Shown here piece by piece: positions 52,906 through 63,920 of a stretch of DNA of 64,000 nt. The stretch is from Halovenus rubra (GTDB taxonomy: Archaea > Halobacteriota > Halobacteria > Halobacteriales > Haloarculaceae), in contig NZ_JAODIY010000048.1 of assembly GCF_026586665.1 (NCBI RefSeq), positions 27,381-91,380 of the forward strand. The letters are read 5' to 3'. Numbering within the stretch: position 1 is the stretch's first letter; each line of letters begins with the position of its first letter. The translations under genes were made by a program, and so were the position numbers. The notes below the pieces were generated by a model. That model saw only the letters and a list, made by a program, of their open reading frames with translations. It was not told where the DNA came from and ran no database searches.

Positions 52906-55176
52906 ATGGAGATAGGGCTCGTCATTCTCTGGCTGCTTGCGTTTCTTGTGCTCGGTGTTGGGGCTCTTCCGTTCGCTGCGTGGCTCTTGCCCGGAACCGA
53001 GTACGCCGGCTTTGCTATCCCGGTTGCGCTGACGGTTCTCGGTGTCGTTGGCCACCTAGTCGGTCACCTTGCGTTCGGCTGGCCCGCCCTCTTAGCCGGG
53101 CTTGGTACCCTCCTCGCTCTCTCGGCGATTACTGCCACGCGAACCGACACCGTCATTGATATCGACCGCGCAGCGGAGTATGGGCTCGTTTTTGTCGCCG
53201 GATTCCTGCTTATCGTCCTTATTCGGGGAATTGACCCAGCCGTGTTGCCATTAGGCGGCGAAAAATTCCTCGATTTTGGGTTGTTACAGACACTCAACCG
53301 AACCGGCTCACTTCCACCGGAATCGATGTGGTTTGCCAATGAGCCAGTCAAATACTACTATGGCGGCCAACTTGTTGTCTCACTGCTGGCGACAATGACC
53401 GGGACTGGCACCGCTTACGCCTACAACCTCGGTCTTGCAGGGTTCTACGCGACGTTGCTGACCGCCGCCTATGGTCTCGCCGCCTCCATTGCCCGGCCAT
53501 ACGACGTGTCGCAGTGGGCTGCCGGCGCGCTTGGGGCCTTTTTTGTCGGTGTGGCAGGCAATTTGTCAACTGCGGTGCGACTGGTCGCGTGGCTTCTCCC
53601 GGATTGGGTTGCCGAGGTGCTGGTTTCGACCGTCGGCATGGAGGCCGGGACCGTCGACTGGTCACCCGGTGACTTCTGGTATTTCGACGCAAGCCGCATC
53701 ATCCCCGTCGAGCCACAGGCTGACAGCGGATTCGAGGCCGCGACGGAGTTTCCCTTCTTTGCGTGGCTCAACGGCGACCTCCACGCCCATATGCTGAGCC
53801 AACCATTCATGCTACTCACGGCCGCTCTCCTGCTTGCTGCGTGGCGAGGGCCTGTTTCACACCGTCGGCTACTTCTGTTCGTGTTCCTCCCGCCACTAGT
53901 CGGACTCATCGGGGTCCTGAACCTCTGGTCGCTCCCGACTGCTCTCGGGTTGACGACTCTTGCTGTCTTCGTTAATTCGGACCACCCGTCAGCGTTGCTG
54001 CCGAAGCGATTACAGACCACGACCGACTCGCGAAGCAGGCTGTACGAAGAGGGTTCGCGGCTCCTTTTGGCCCCGCTCGTCGCCGGTATCGTCTTTCTCG
54101 GAGGCATTCTCTGGACATTTCCGTTCTGGACGACGGTCATGGTCAACGGACCCAGTCGTTCGGTCACGTACTGGGACCAGTGGACGCCACTGGGGTCGCT
54201 TATTCTCGTCCTCGGCGGATTCCTCGCCGCATTCAGTGCGTACTTCGCTCGGGCGCTCTGGACACAGGACAACCGCGCCAGCCCGACGGTCGTACTTACT
54301 ACCAGCGGGTCTATCGTCGCCCTCGCGACGCTACTGGGCTGGCCTGTTCTCGGGGTGACACTCCCGCTGGTTCTCGTTGGCTGGTGGCTACTACGAACCG
54401 ATGCTGTCGGCTTCGAGACGCTGCTGGTGGTCGCCGGGGCAGGTATCCTCCTGTTTGTCGAGTTCGTCACCATCGAAGGCGAGCGGTTCAATGTTATTTT
54501 CAAACCTTACGTCCACGTCTGGCTGTTCTGGGCAATCGGCACTGCAGTTGCACTCCCCCGCATGGCCGCGGGTTGGCCGACAATCGACGGGGCCAATACC
54601 GCGCGACTACGACAGACCGGGACTGTCCTCGCAATCGCGCTAGTACTTGTGACAGTTCCCTATGCTGGGTTTGCACTGCACGGCCACGTAACAGCAGAGA
54701 CAGCGACGACAGACGAAGTTGGGACAACACTGGATGCAACGGCGTATCTGGAGGTCTTGCACCCTGATGAAGCGCCAGCGATTCGCTGGCTCGACGCGCG
54801 GTCCGGCCAGCCAACACTTCTCACCACTGCGCCGGCGGGCTACCGCTGGAATCCAAAAGACGGCGATGGAGCGGCCGCACCAGCAAGCCTGACGGGTATC
54901 CCCACTGTCGCCGGCTGGGACCACGAAGCACAGTACCGCGGCGACGAGGTGTACGACAACCGCGTTGCTGATGTTCACGCGATGTACGGCGGCGACCCCG
55001 AGGAACAACGGCGGCTCCTCGCCGAGTACGGGGTGGAGTACATCTACGTCGGCCCGGCAGAGGAGAACGCACCGCAGTTCGAGGTGACTGTCGACAAACT
55101 CGATGCTGTCACAGCCGCCGTGTCCTGGGAGCACGTGACAATTTACGAGGTTGACCAGGAAGCACTGGACGAGTAA
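52906..55176 (+). CDS. DUF2298 (Chlor_Arch_YYY) polytopic membrane protein
   Basis: A 756-aa protein with about twelve or more membrane spans. The diagnostic motif NEPVKYYYGGQL (about residue 145) gives the YYY name; further on come FFAWLNGDLHAHMLSQPFM and the WDHEAQYRGDEVYDNR loop near the C-terminus, both conserved in the family. The overall plan is that of a membrane glycosyltransferase (GT-C-like), so a role in surface glycan synthesis is likely but not shown. I start at ATG 52906 (MEIGLVILWLLAF), directly at the first span, rather than 40 codons earlier. It is divergent from the kinase gene. Confidence 0.88.
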   Translation: MEIGLVILWLLAFLVLGVGALPFAAWLLPGTEYAGFAIPVALTVLGVVGHLVGHLAFGWPALLAGLGTLLALSAITATRTDTVIDIDRAAEYGLVFVAGFLLIVLIRGIDPAVLPLGGEKFLDFGLLQTLNRTGSLPPESMWFANEPVKYYYGGQLVVSLLATMTGTGTAYAYNLGLAGFYATLLTAAYGLAASIARPYDVSQWAAGALGAFFVGVAGNLSTAVRLVAWLLPDWVAEVLVSTVGMEAGTVDWSPGDFWYFDASRIIPVEPQADSGFEAATEFPFFAWLNGDLHAHMLSQPFMLLTAALLLAAWRGPVSHRRLLLFVFLPPLVGLIGVLNLWSLPTALGLTTLAVFVNSDHPSALLPKRLQTTTDSRSRLYEEGSRLLLAPLVAGIVFLGGILWTFPFWTTVMVNGPSRSVTYWDQWTPLGSLILVLGGFLAAFSAYFARALWTQDNRASPTVVLTTSGSIVALATLLGWPVLGVTLPLVLVGWWLLRTDAVGFETLLVVAGAGILLFVEFVTIEGERFNVIFKPYVHVWLFWAIGTAVALPRMAAGWPTIDGANTARLRQTGTVLAIALVLVTVPYAGFALHGHVTAETATTDEVGTTLDATAYLEVLHPDEAPAIRWLDARSGQPTLLTTAPAGYRWNPKDGDGAAAPASLTGIPTVAGWDHEAQYRGDEVYDNRVADVHAMYGGDPEEQRRLLAEYGVEYIYVGPAEENAPQFEVTVDKLDAVTAAVSWEHVTIYEVDQEALDE

Positions 55177-55224
55177 CCCCGAGTTTCTTGATAGCGGTCC
55201 GGCGACAGCCAACCACAGTAGCGT

Positions 55225-55476
55225 ATGCCACGTGCATAGACTGTTCAAGAGAACGAACTGAACGAGTTACTCACGCTGTACAGGATGCTCAACCCGGACG
55301 ACCCACCGCTCGAAGGCGACGAACCGCTCCAGAAACAGTGCCAGGAGATGCTTGCCGACGACCAAGATTGCTACAAAATCATGCTCCTGACAGGATCGGA
55401 CAAGGAGTGGAAACACCGGTTTTAGGAGACGTGTGGCTTCGACAGCGAAAAAACGGGGTTCGTGCTCAATTTCTAG
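55225..55476 (+). pseudogene. GNAT acetyltransferase pseudogene, internal deletion and amber codons
   Basis: One reading frame from ATG 55225 to TAG 55474-55476 spells both ends of a haloarchaeal GNAT acetyltransferase: NELNELLTLYRMLNPDDPP and LQKQCQEMLADD at the start, then CYKIMLLTGSDKEWKHRF and ETCGFDSEKTGFVLNF at the end. The acetyl-CoA-binding centre (about 70-80 residues) is missing between DD and CYK. Two in-frame TAG codons interrupt it, at 55237-55239 (codon 5) and 55423-55425, the latter where relatives usually have Tyr in HRFYE. The gene is dead unless TAG is read through, which is unlikely since other genes here end in TAG. The remaining gap 55477-55578 is leader for the next gene. 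Confidence 0.75.
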
Positions 55477-55578
55477 CTCACGGAGTGCACCGGCACGCAG
55501 CGACCGTCAGCGTCCTCGTCGAGAGCGGCCACCGCCGAGGTAGGCACTTTCTTGATCCCTCGAACGCCATCACGACCC

Positions 55579-56511
55579 ATGGACGGCGACAGAAACCACT
55601 CTTCCTCGGACTCTCAAAACACCCGCATCGACGCGGTCGAGGAGAGTTTCTCCGTTCTCGGAGACGAAACCAGGCTCGAAATCCTGTTCGCACTCACCGA
55701 AGAGGCGAACAAAAACAGAGTCGGAGCGGGCCTCTCGTTTTCCGAGTTGCGGACTCGTGTCAGTGTCGAGGACAGCGGTCGGTTCAACTACCACCTGAAC
55801 AAACTCAGCGAGACGTTCGTCACACAAATCGACGACAAGTACGTTGCCCGATTGCCGGGACTCGCGGTCATCGCCGCGGTCTATGCCGGAGCATATCACG
55901 ACACAGGCACTGTCGAAACGAAGAGTGCCGAAACGGAGTTCACGTGTGTGTGCTGTGGAAAAGGAGTGACAGCCAACTACGGCGAAAATCCACTCTACCC
56001 CGGAGTCTGGGTCGAGTGTGAAGAACACGGCATTGCTGACCGGTACCCAGTTCCGCCTGGAGCAAAATCGGAGCGTTCGGTCGAGGAACTGATGCGAGTC
56101 GGATACAGCAGACTCTGTACCAATCTGGACCTCGCGCGGCAAGGCATCTGTCTCCAGTGTTGGGGGACCGTCTCTATCGAGTACCCTACCGACCCGCCGA
56201 CAGAGCAGTTCAAAGACAGCCACATCCCGACAAAGGTGAGCTGTAATCGGTGCTGGAACCAATTCCCGGCCCTGCCATTGCGGATGTTGTTCGTCAAGCA
56301 CCCGCTGGTTGCAAGCCCATTTCGAGCGCGTGGACACACGCTACTGGAGACGTTACAGCAACTGGCTCGAACAGGAGACGACGCACCCTGTGAAACGACG
56401 GTTCACGACGGAGACCCACCGCGTGCGTCCATCGAGATAACGCTGGACGACGAAACGCTCGTTCTCGACGTCGACGACTCGTGTACAGTCGTTGACCACC
56501 AGTGGTGTTGA
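55579..56511 (+). CDS. ArsR-type regulator with zinc-ribbon-like domain
   Basis: A 310-aa protein. A winged helix covers about residues 18-95 (FSVLGDETRLEILFAL, then the TRVSVEDSGRFNYHLNKL recognition region). Residues about 125-250 hold Cys pairs CVCCGKG, VECEEHG, GICLQCWG and VSCNRCWNQ, arranged as one or two zinc-ribbon-like knuckles, and a C-terminal beta part follows. It resembles the haloarchaeal DUF7347/DUF7351 group (name from memory). Possible metal or redox sensing. The start MDGDRNHSSS at 55579 is preferred to the longer frame nine codons upstream. Confidence 0.85.
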   Translation: MDGDRNHSSSDSQNTRIDAVEESFSVLGDETRLEILFALTEEANKNRVGAGLSFSELRTRVSVEDSGRFNYHLNKLSETFVTQIDDKYVARLPGLAVIAAVYAGAYHDTGTVETKSAETEFTCVCCGKGVTANYGENPLYPGVWVECEEHGIADRYPVPPGAKSERSVEELMRVGYSRLCTNLDLARQGICLQCWGTVSIEYPTDPPTEQFKDSHIPTKVSCNRCWNQFPALPLRMLFVKHPLVASPFRARGHTLLETLQQLARTGDDAPCETTVHDGDPPRASIEITLDDETLVLDVDDSCTVVDHQWC

Positions 56512-56583
56512 GAAGGAATTGATTCTCCGTTCAGAGCGACGATGGAGTTCTGCTAGGGACAAAACCGGAAAGCTGTTGTCAGG

Positions 56584-56838
56584 TTACGCTTCAGCCTGCA
56601 GTACGTCGATTTCCGCTGCGTCGACAGCTTCAACATCGAGGTGCATAGGAATATAGTTGCGTCGTTCGTAATCTTCGCGCTCGTCTTCGGAGCCGACTGT
56701 ACACCACAACTGCGGGTTGTCGGGACCGTGCCAGTCACCCTGCCGGTTGATGCCAAAGCAGATGTACTCCTCGCCGGCGTACTCGATGACGGCACCCTTC
56801 CGAATTCCGGGGTCCCCACGAACGATGAGTTTTTGCAT
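56584..56838 (-). CDS. HAH_0734 family small protein
   Basis: An 84-aa protein: MQKLIVRGDPGIRKGAVIEY, then EYICFGINRQGDWHGPD and DEREDYERRNYIPMHLDVEAVD. I recognise the haloarchaeal HAH_0734 family, conserved but of unknown function. Its short compact strands suggest a beta-barrel-like fold. ATG 56838 is taken because it starts at the family's conserved Met-Gln-Lys; the 26 upstream codons are not conserved. It is divergent from pgk, with 153 bases between the two start codons. Confidence 0.82.
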   Translation of the reverse strand: MQKLIVRGDPGIRKGAVIEYAGEEYICFGINRQGDWHGPDNPQLWCTVGSEDEREDYERRNYIPMHLDVEAVDAAEIDVLQAEA

Positions 56839-56991
56839 ACACGAGGCTTTGACTGAGGGTTCCTTAATCACTTCGGAGCTAAGACGGTTCGTGGCTGTCT
56901 CCGGGCAGGCCGCCACTGTCTGTTCCCGGTGTGCGTCACCACCTCGGAATACTTCGGGGTCTATTTGTGGCTGGTGTGGGAAGGTATCGTG

Positions 56992-58209
56992 ATGACCTAT
57001 CGGACACTGGACGAGCTCGACGAGGGACAGCGCGTGCTCGCGCGACTAGATCTTAACTCACCCGTTTCTGTCGGCGTCGTCGAGGACAACCGCCGCTTTT
57101 CTCGACACGTAGAAACCGTTAGGGATCTCGTTGAGGACGGCCACCGTGTCGCCCTGCTCGCCCATCAGGGCCGCCCGGGCCGTGACACGTTCGTAACCCT
57201 AGAACAGCACGCTGACATCCTCGCCGACCATCTTGACCACCACGTCGAGTATGTCCCCGACACGTACGGCCAGACGGCGCTCGATGCAATCGAACACCTC
57301 GACGCCGGCGAAGTTGTCCTGCTCGAAAATGTCCGCATGACCGATGACGAACTGCCCGAGCGCGATCCCGTAGAACATGCTGACTCGGCTCTCGTCCAGA
57401 CGCTTGCACCGGAGTTCGATGCGTTCGTCGGTGACGCCTACTCGGCAGCCCACCGCAAGCACGCCTCCATCGTCGGCTTCCCGCTCGCAATGGACTCCTA
57501 CGCTGGTCGAGTTATGGCCGGGGAGTACGAGGCGAACTCATCTATCGCAACCCGCGATTTTGACGGTGAGGTAACGATGGTTGCCGGCGGGACAAAAGCA
57601 ACAGACGTTATCGACGTGATGACTGCGCTCAGAGATAAGGTCGATAACTTCCTGCTTGGCGGTGTCGTCGGCGAGCTCTTTTTGCGTGCGGTCGGCTACG
57701 ATGTGGGCCGAGATATCGACGAAAACGACCTCTATGAGAGTCAGTGGCTCGCCAACCGCGACCAGATTACGGACCTCATCGAAAACCATCCAAGCGACCT
57801 TGTCTACCCAACTGACCTTGCGTACGCCGATGGAGACGATGAGCGCGCCGAAGTCACTGTTGCGGAAGTCAAAAATAAAGATCACGACTACCTCGATGTA
57901 GGGACCGACACCGCCGAGCAGTTTGCGGATATTGCTGCGAACTCGTCGGCAATCTTCGTCAAGGGTGCACTTGGGCTGTTCGAGGATGACCGGTTCAATC
58001 TCGGAACGGTCCGTGTGTTAGAGGCGATCGGAGAATGTGACTCTTTCTCGGTTGTCGGTGGCGGAGACACGTCGCGTGCAATCGAGATGTACGGCATGGA
58101 CGAAGACGCCTTTTCACACGTTTCGATTGCGGGCGGTGCCTACATCAATGCACTCACCGGGAAATCACTCCCGGGAGTCGAAGTTCTCAAAGACGACAGC
58201 GACTGGTAG
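56992..58209 (+). CDS. pgk: Phosphoglycerate kinase
   Basis: A 405-aa enzyme. Substrate-binding LARLDLNSPV and ALLAHQGRPGRD lie in the N-domain, with ENVRMTDDE after them; the nucleotide-binding C-domain has FVKGALGLFEDD, SVVGGGDTSRAIEMYGM and the end HVSIAGGAYINALTGKSLPG. It transfers phosphate between 1,3-bisphosphoglycerate and ADP. ATG 56992 follows an AAGGT ribosome site; the frame extending to 56929 is rejected. Archaeal features: no long C-terminal extension. Expected to be constitutive. Confidence 0.95.
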   Translation: MTYRTLDELDEGQRVLARLDLNSPVSVGVVEDNRRFSRHVETVRDLVEDGHRVALLAHQGRPGRDTFVTLEQHADILADHLDHHVEYVPDTYGQTALDAIEHLDAGEVVLLENVRMTDDELPERDPVEHADSALVQTLAPEFDAFVGDAYSAAHRKHASIVGFPLAMDSYAGRVMAGEYEANSSIATRDFDGEVTMVAGGTKATDVIDVMTALRDKVDNFLLGGVVGELFLRAVGYDVGRDIDENDLYESQWLANRDQITDLIENHPSDLVYPTDLAYADGDDERAEVTVAEVKNKDHDYLDVGTDTAEQFADIAANSSAIFVKGALGLFEDDRFNLGTVRVLEAIGECDSFSVVGGGDTSRAIEMYGMDEDAFSHVSIAGGAYINALTGKSLPGVEVLKDDSDW

Positions 58210-58216
58210 AGAGAGA

Positions 58217-58870
58217 TTAGTTGTTCGTAAAGCTCTCGTCGGCCGTTGTATCCGCTTTGACGTCAGTGTCGATATCGAGTTTCTTGACAAGGTCGACGAG
58301 GTCGTGTATCTGCGGGAACGTGTAGACTGTCAGATCAACATCCGTCGACGGGGCAAGAATCTCCGAGTCGAGAACGAACACAAGATCTTCGTCGGGCCAC
58401 CCACCCATCCGCTCGATTATCTCATGAGTCGGGCCATAGGTGAACGTTGGTGTTCCCATATCGATTGTGGTGTCGAGGACGTTCGCCCAGCCGTCGATGT
58501 AGCCGGATGTCATGATGTTCCCAATTTCTTGGATGGCAGAGCGTTCCATATCACTAAAGCCATCTGTGTCGTCGTCGCCACCGTCACCCGGAATCATCGA
58601 CTGTGCAAGTTGCTTGCTGGACGACGGTTCCAACACAAACAGCACGTACCCGTTTGGCGGGTCAGTAAGCTCAACGAAGATGCTAACCTTCTCTTCGTCC
58701 CCCAGATGAGTCTTGACGTCTTCCATGTGGAGAAAGTTGATTTTGGCAACCTCGATCTCCGCATCCAATCCCGCCATCTGGTTGAGGCTGTGAGCCACCT
58801 GCCGCGAGCCCTCCTTGGAGATGTTGTTGAACACCTCCAGTTTCCTGACGTCGACCTTCATACTGCTCAT
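58217..58870 (-). CDS. CheC-like chemotaxis phosphatase family protein
   Basis: A 217-aa protein with the CheC fold. The phosphatase motif DMERSAIQEIGNIMTSGYI (ExxN, with Glu and Asn) appears once in full, at about 110-128; the N-terminal counterpart EGSRQVAHSLNQMAG is partial. CheC removes phosphate from CheY and in haloarchaea several CheC-like proteins (including some linked to the archaellum) exist. This one lies outside any che cluster and next to pgk, so its job may differ. It begins MSSMKVDVRKLEVF, and the second Met at 58861 could also be the start. Confidence 0.8.
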   Translation of the reverse strand: MSSMKVDVRKLEVFNNISKEGSRQVAHSLNQMAGLDAEIEVAKINFLHMEDVKTHLGDEEKVSIFVELTDPPNGYVLFVLEPSSSKQLAQSMIPGDGGDDDTDGFSDMERSAIQEIGNIMTSGYIDGWANVLDTTIDMGTPTFTYGPTHEIIERMGGWPDEDLVFVLDSEILAPSTDVDLTVYTFPQIHDLVDLVKKLDIDTDVKADTTADESFTNN

Positions 58871-58911
58871 TGCCTAACCTATGTAGCTATCGCCCCGTAA
58901 ATGTCAGGGTG

Positions 58912-59376
58912 TTACGATTCGACTCCATCACGCATTTTGACCGCCATACCGGTTTCGAAGGCGAGCATCCCCTCCCCGGCCAGTTCTGCCCGTCCGACTC
59001 CCAGAAGCGTTCCATCGTCGCGAGTGACGAGGACTTCATCCCGCGGACGGATTGTTTTGTCGGCATGCTGGACGAATTTCGCGAATGCGTTACGCCCCTC
59101 GCGGACAAACGGGTCGCTTTCCTCGCCGACGACGACACGGTACGAGGTATCGGGCAACGCGTTGTTGAGGCGACGACCCCCTTCGATACCAAGTCTAAAC
59201 CGACCGTCGCGTTCGTAGGTCGCAATTCGTCCGGCTTCTGCGTGTATCTGACGGGGCCGCCCCGAGGTTGTTCGCGTCACGTCAAGCGGTTCATCGGTCG
59301 GAAACAGTGCCTCAGCCGCGTCATCACCAAACTGATACCGGGCAATCGTTCTGAGGTCAGCCAGATCAGCGGTCAT
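58912..59376 (-). CDS. PUA-domain protein (archaeosine/pseudouridine type)
   Basis: A 154-aa protein. The C-terminal half (about 80-150) is a PUA RNA-binding domain, with VGEESDPFVREGRNAFAKFV, RPRDEVLVTRDDGTLLGVG and a beta-rich end. The N-terminal part (about 1-75) resembles the small domain that precedes PUA in archaeosine transglycosylase-related proteins. No catalytic domain is present, so it is an RNA-binding partner or a stand-alone PUA protein. It follows the 73-aa membrane protein gene directly, with its ATG right after the upstream stop (TAGATG). Confidence 0.8.
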   Translation of the reverse strand: MTADLADLRTIARYQFGDDAAEALFPTDEPLDVTRTTSGRPRQIHAEAGRIATYERDGRFRLGIEGGRRLNNALPDTSYRVVVGEESDPFVREGRNAFAKFVQHADKTIRPRDEVLVTRDDGTLLGVGRAELAGEGMLAFETGMAVKMRDGVES

Positions 59377-59598
59377 CTATATTTGCTGTCCCACTGTCTC
59401 CTCAGTGGCATTTTCGACGAGTCGTTTCAATACGTACGGTGTACCGACGGCATCGACAGCCGCAGCACCGATCATGAGTGCTTGGGTGATCGTATTATCG
59501 ATAAAGAAGACTGCAACGACGACAATAGAGAGTGAACTCATAAGCCCGAGGAGGACTCGAATGTTCGAGTTTGCGAACGGGTGATTTTCTATGTCCAT
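59377..59598 (-). CDS. 73-aa small membrane protein
   Basis: A 73-aa protein with two membrane spans (about 12-34 and 36-53): VLLGLMSSLSIVVVAVFF and TITQALMIGAAAVDAVGTPY. The C-terminus is charged (RLVENATEETV). I do not recognise the family. Its stop is immediately followed by the start of the PUA gene, so they are co-transcribed; a physical link between the two is not implied. Confidence 0.7.
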   Translation of the reverse strand: MDIENHPFANSNIRVLLGLMSSLSIVVVAVFFIDNTITQALMIGAAAVDAVGTPYVLKRLVENATEETVGQQI

Positions 59599-59637
59599 GT
59601 TCGATACTGTCGTCGCCGTAGTATAAAACGCTGTTAT

Positions 59638-60849
59638 CTATTTCTGAGTCAGTCGTTCACGGGACGGAACGAGTCCGTCGTCATCATCATCGTCCTCACC
59701 ACCACTCTGGCTGTCATCGTCAGAGTTGTCGTCAAAATTAAGCCACCAATCAGTCTCTGTGATATCAAGAGAGGCCCCCACACCATCGAGTGTCCCTTGG
59801 GCAATCGATAACGGCGTCGTCCCACACTGCTGGCGTTGCATATCCGAGGATTGGTTGACAAAGATCGCAGTCGTCAGGTCGAACTTACAGGAGACACCAC
59901 TCCCGTCCTGTGGAATCGTTACCTCGCTCCCACTGATATCGAGGGCAAGTTGGCCAGCGACTTCGACAGTGCTCTGTTCGCCACGGTCGACATGGGTGGC
60001 AAACCACTCCGGGACGTTCTTGTTGTCCATCTCGATACGGAACGTTCGCTTCTCCGTCTCGCCCGGCGGAATCAATCCTTCATCCGTGACTTCGAGAACC
60101 GTGACCTCGTCAGCATCCCAGTCGGCGACCCGAATGTCGTTCATCGCGACGTAGCCGGTGAACGCGGGCGTTGGAATCGGGTAGGCGTTTGGGTTCGTGA
60201 TATCTACCGTCACGAGTATATTGGTCTGTGCCTCGGTCACGTTACCCCACTCTGTAGTCACCGAATCAACCTCGACTGTTGGCTCAATTGCTGTACCATC
60301 AGGAGCAGTCAGGCCGGTCTCTGTTCCACTGTAAGTTCCCTCGAACGTCGAGAAGCCGCGGTTGAGTGCCCCCTGGATATCGGTGTCGATAGTGTCCTCG
60401 TACGTTCCGGACGGCGAGCCCGAAAACGGCCCCGAAGAGACGTTTGCAGTCGCATTCACCTGAAGGTCGCTGACTTCGTCGTTGCGTAAGTGTCTGTACC
60501 ACCACTCTGAAAGTCGGTTGTAGAAGAGGTCGGTTCGGAACTCGTGGGTGCTTTCTCCTGATGGCAGGCTCAGTCCGGTGCCTTCACCCTCGGCGAGGCG
60601 GACACCCTGGAGTGCGACGCCGTAATTAATGGCACCGTCTCCCCCACCAACAGGATTTGGGTTGTCGACCCTGACAGTAGTCAGTACTTCGATACGTTCG
60701 TCCTCGACCTCGCCCCAACTGTTGTCGGCCAGGCCGGCATCTGGAACGCCAATGAGACCCAGTGCGGACAGCCCACCCACAAGAGCAATACCCACAACGA
60801 CGACCAGACCGCCGATTTTACCAAATCGTTTGACCTTCTCCCAGTCCAT
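59638..60849 (-). CDS. LEA14/WHy-domain membrane-anchored protein
   Basis: A 403-aa protein. One membrane anchor lies near the start (about residues 12-36, GGLVVVVGIALVGGLSALGL). Two repeats with the LEA type 2/WHy pattern follow: VLTTVRVDNPNPVGG (about 60-74) and ILVTVDITNPNAYPIPTPAF (about 205-225), each an asparagine-proline motif in a beta-sandwich. The C-terminus is a run of Asp and Glu ending in DDDDDDGLVPSRER. Outside location is predicted. LEA14 proteins are linked to desiccation and salt stress. ATG 60849 (MDWEKVKRFGK) is chosen over the longer frame to 60939. Confidence 0.86.
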   Translation of the reverse strand: MDWEKVKRFGKIGGLVVVVGIALVGGLSALGLIGVPDAGLADNSWGEVEDERIEVLTTVRVDNPNPVGGGDGAINYGVALQGVRLAEGEGTGLSLPSGESTHEFRTDLFYNRLSEWWYRHLRNDEVSDLQVNATANVSSGPFSGSPSGTYEDTIDTDIQGALNRGFSTFEGTYSGTETGLTAPDGTAIEPTVEVDSVTTEWGNVTEAQTNILVTVDITNPNAYPIPTPAFTGYVAMNDIRVADWDADEVTVLEVTDEGLIPPGETEKRTFRIEMDNKNVPEWFATHVDRGEQSTVEVAGQLALDISGSEVTIPQDGSGVSCKFDLTTAIFVNQSSDMQRQQCGTTPLSIAQGTLDGVGASLDITETDWWLNFDDNSDDDSQSGGEDDDDDDGLVPSRERLTQK

Positions 60850-60971
60850 GCTCGCTACACATCGTCGGACCGATAAAGTGGCTTGTGGCCACGGTATCAC
60901 TGATAGAAACTGGGAATCCCGGCCCAGTAGAGAATCCAAAGAAAGTTTTCCATACAGGACACAGGTCCAAT

Positions 60972-61643
60972 ATGGCCGTCAGTAAGAAACTAAAGACGAG
61001 TGTTCGTGCTCGGCCGGTCGCCGTGACAATCGCGGTGACGGTCGTCGGGTATGGACTGGTCATTGGAACCTTCCTGGGGGTTATCGACTTTTATCCAGAC
61101 CTCTCGAAAGGAACTGTCGACGTCCTGACACACCTCATCGCCGTAATTAACACTGGTGCGCTTGCCGCGTTGCTTGCTGGTGTTTACTTTATCTCGAACC
61201 GAGACGTGCACAAACACGCAATCTCGATGTTAATAGCATTTTCACTTATTCTTCTCTTTTTGGTCGTCTACGTCTTCCGTGTCGGCGGCGGTGAGACGAA
61301 AGCAATCGTCGCGCCAGACCTCGTTACGACGGTCTACCGCGTGATGCTTGCAATACATATCCTCCTTTCTATTGTCTCTGTGCCAGTCGTGGTGTACGCC
61401 GTCGTACTCGGGTTGACCCGAACGCCAGCCGAACTGGCTGAATCACTGAAATCAACTGTCGGACGTGTTGCAGCCTCGGCATGGATTCTGAGTCTTACTC
61501 TTGGTATTGTGACGTACTTCCTGTTGAACCATGTCTATGATTCGAAACCGCTTGAATCGGTCCTGATTGTCGGTCTTGTGAGTCTTCGCCCGCTTTCGCC
61601 ACTGACGGTCTTTCGGTCGCTACTAGCCCGGCTACACCAGTAA
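60972..61643 (+). CDS. DUF420 membrane protein
   Basis: A 223-aa protein with five or six membrane spans and conserved His in LTHLIAVINTGALAALLAG, NRDVHKHAISMLI and LAIHILLSIVSVPVVVY. DUF420 is often found near cytochrome oxidase genes (CtaG/CtaM-like in bacteria); none is adjacent here. Its histidines could bind heme or copper. ATG 60972 is chosen (MAVSKKLKTS), and the extra upstream codons are discarded. It is divergent from the LEA-like gene and convergent with katG. Confidence 0.88.
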   Translation: MAVSKKLKTSVRARPVAVTIAVTVVGYGLVIGTFLGVIDFYPDLSKGTVDVLTHLIAVINTGALAALLAGVYFISNRDVHKHAISMLIAFSLILLFLVVYVFRVGGGETKAIVAPDLVTTVYRVMLAIHILLSIVSVPVVVYAVVLGLTRTPAELAESLKSTVGRVAASAWILSLTLGIVTYFLLNHVYDSKPLESVLIVGLVSLRPLSPLTVFRSLLARLHQ

Positions 61644-61700
61644 CCAAAACAAACGCAGTTTGATTCGGCGGCTTCAGAGAAAAAAGACAGTCTGTCGAAG

Positions 61701-63842
<2,142 letters not shown>

Positions 63843-63920
63843 CTATAGATTGTCGCTTTGGCATATTAGTGTTGTCGGAACAGCAAGGAAATATTCGTTA
63901 CAGACCAACCAATCTATAGG
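63843..63920. promoter_or_regulatory. Inverted repeat upstream of katG
   Basis: CCTATAGATTG (63843-63853) is mirrored exactly by CAATCTATAGG (63910-63920), 11 bp each, 56 bases apart, in the promoter region of katG (start at 63839). It is a shape expected for a dimeric or looping redox regulator. Beyond 63920 I see no gene before the end of the window. Confidence 0.4.

Noticed and set aside
53469..54503. 344-aa frame antisense to the DUF2298 gene
   Set aside because: Composition is typical of an antisense shadow (Arg, Ser, Thr, Pro rich), with no coherent domains; the plus frame has the YYY motif and membrane topology.
55225..55476. Programmed TAG readthrough (pyrrolysine-like) in the GNAT remnant
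   Set aside because: Several ordinary genes here end in TAG (for example at 1239, 16343 and 35996), and the catalytic core is deleted, so decay explains it better.
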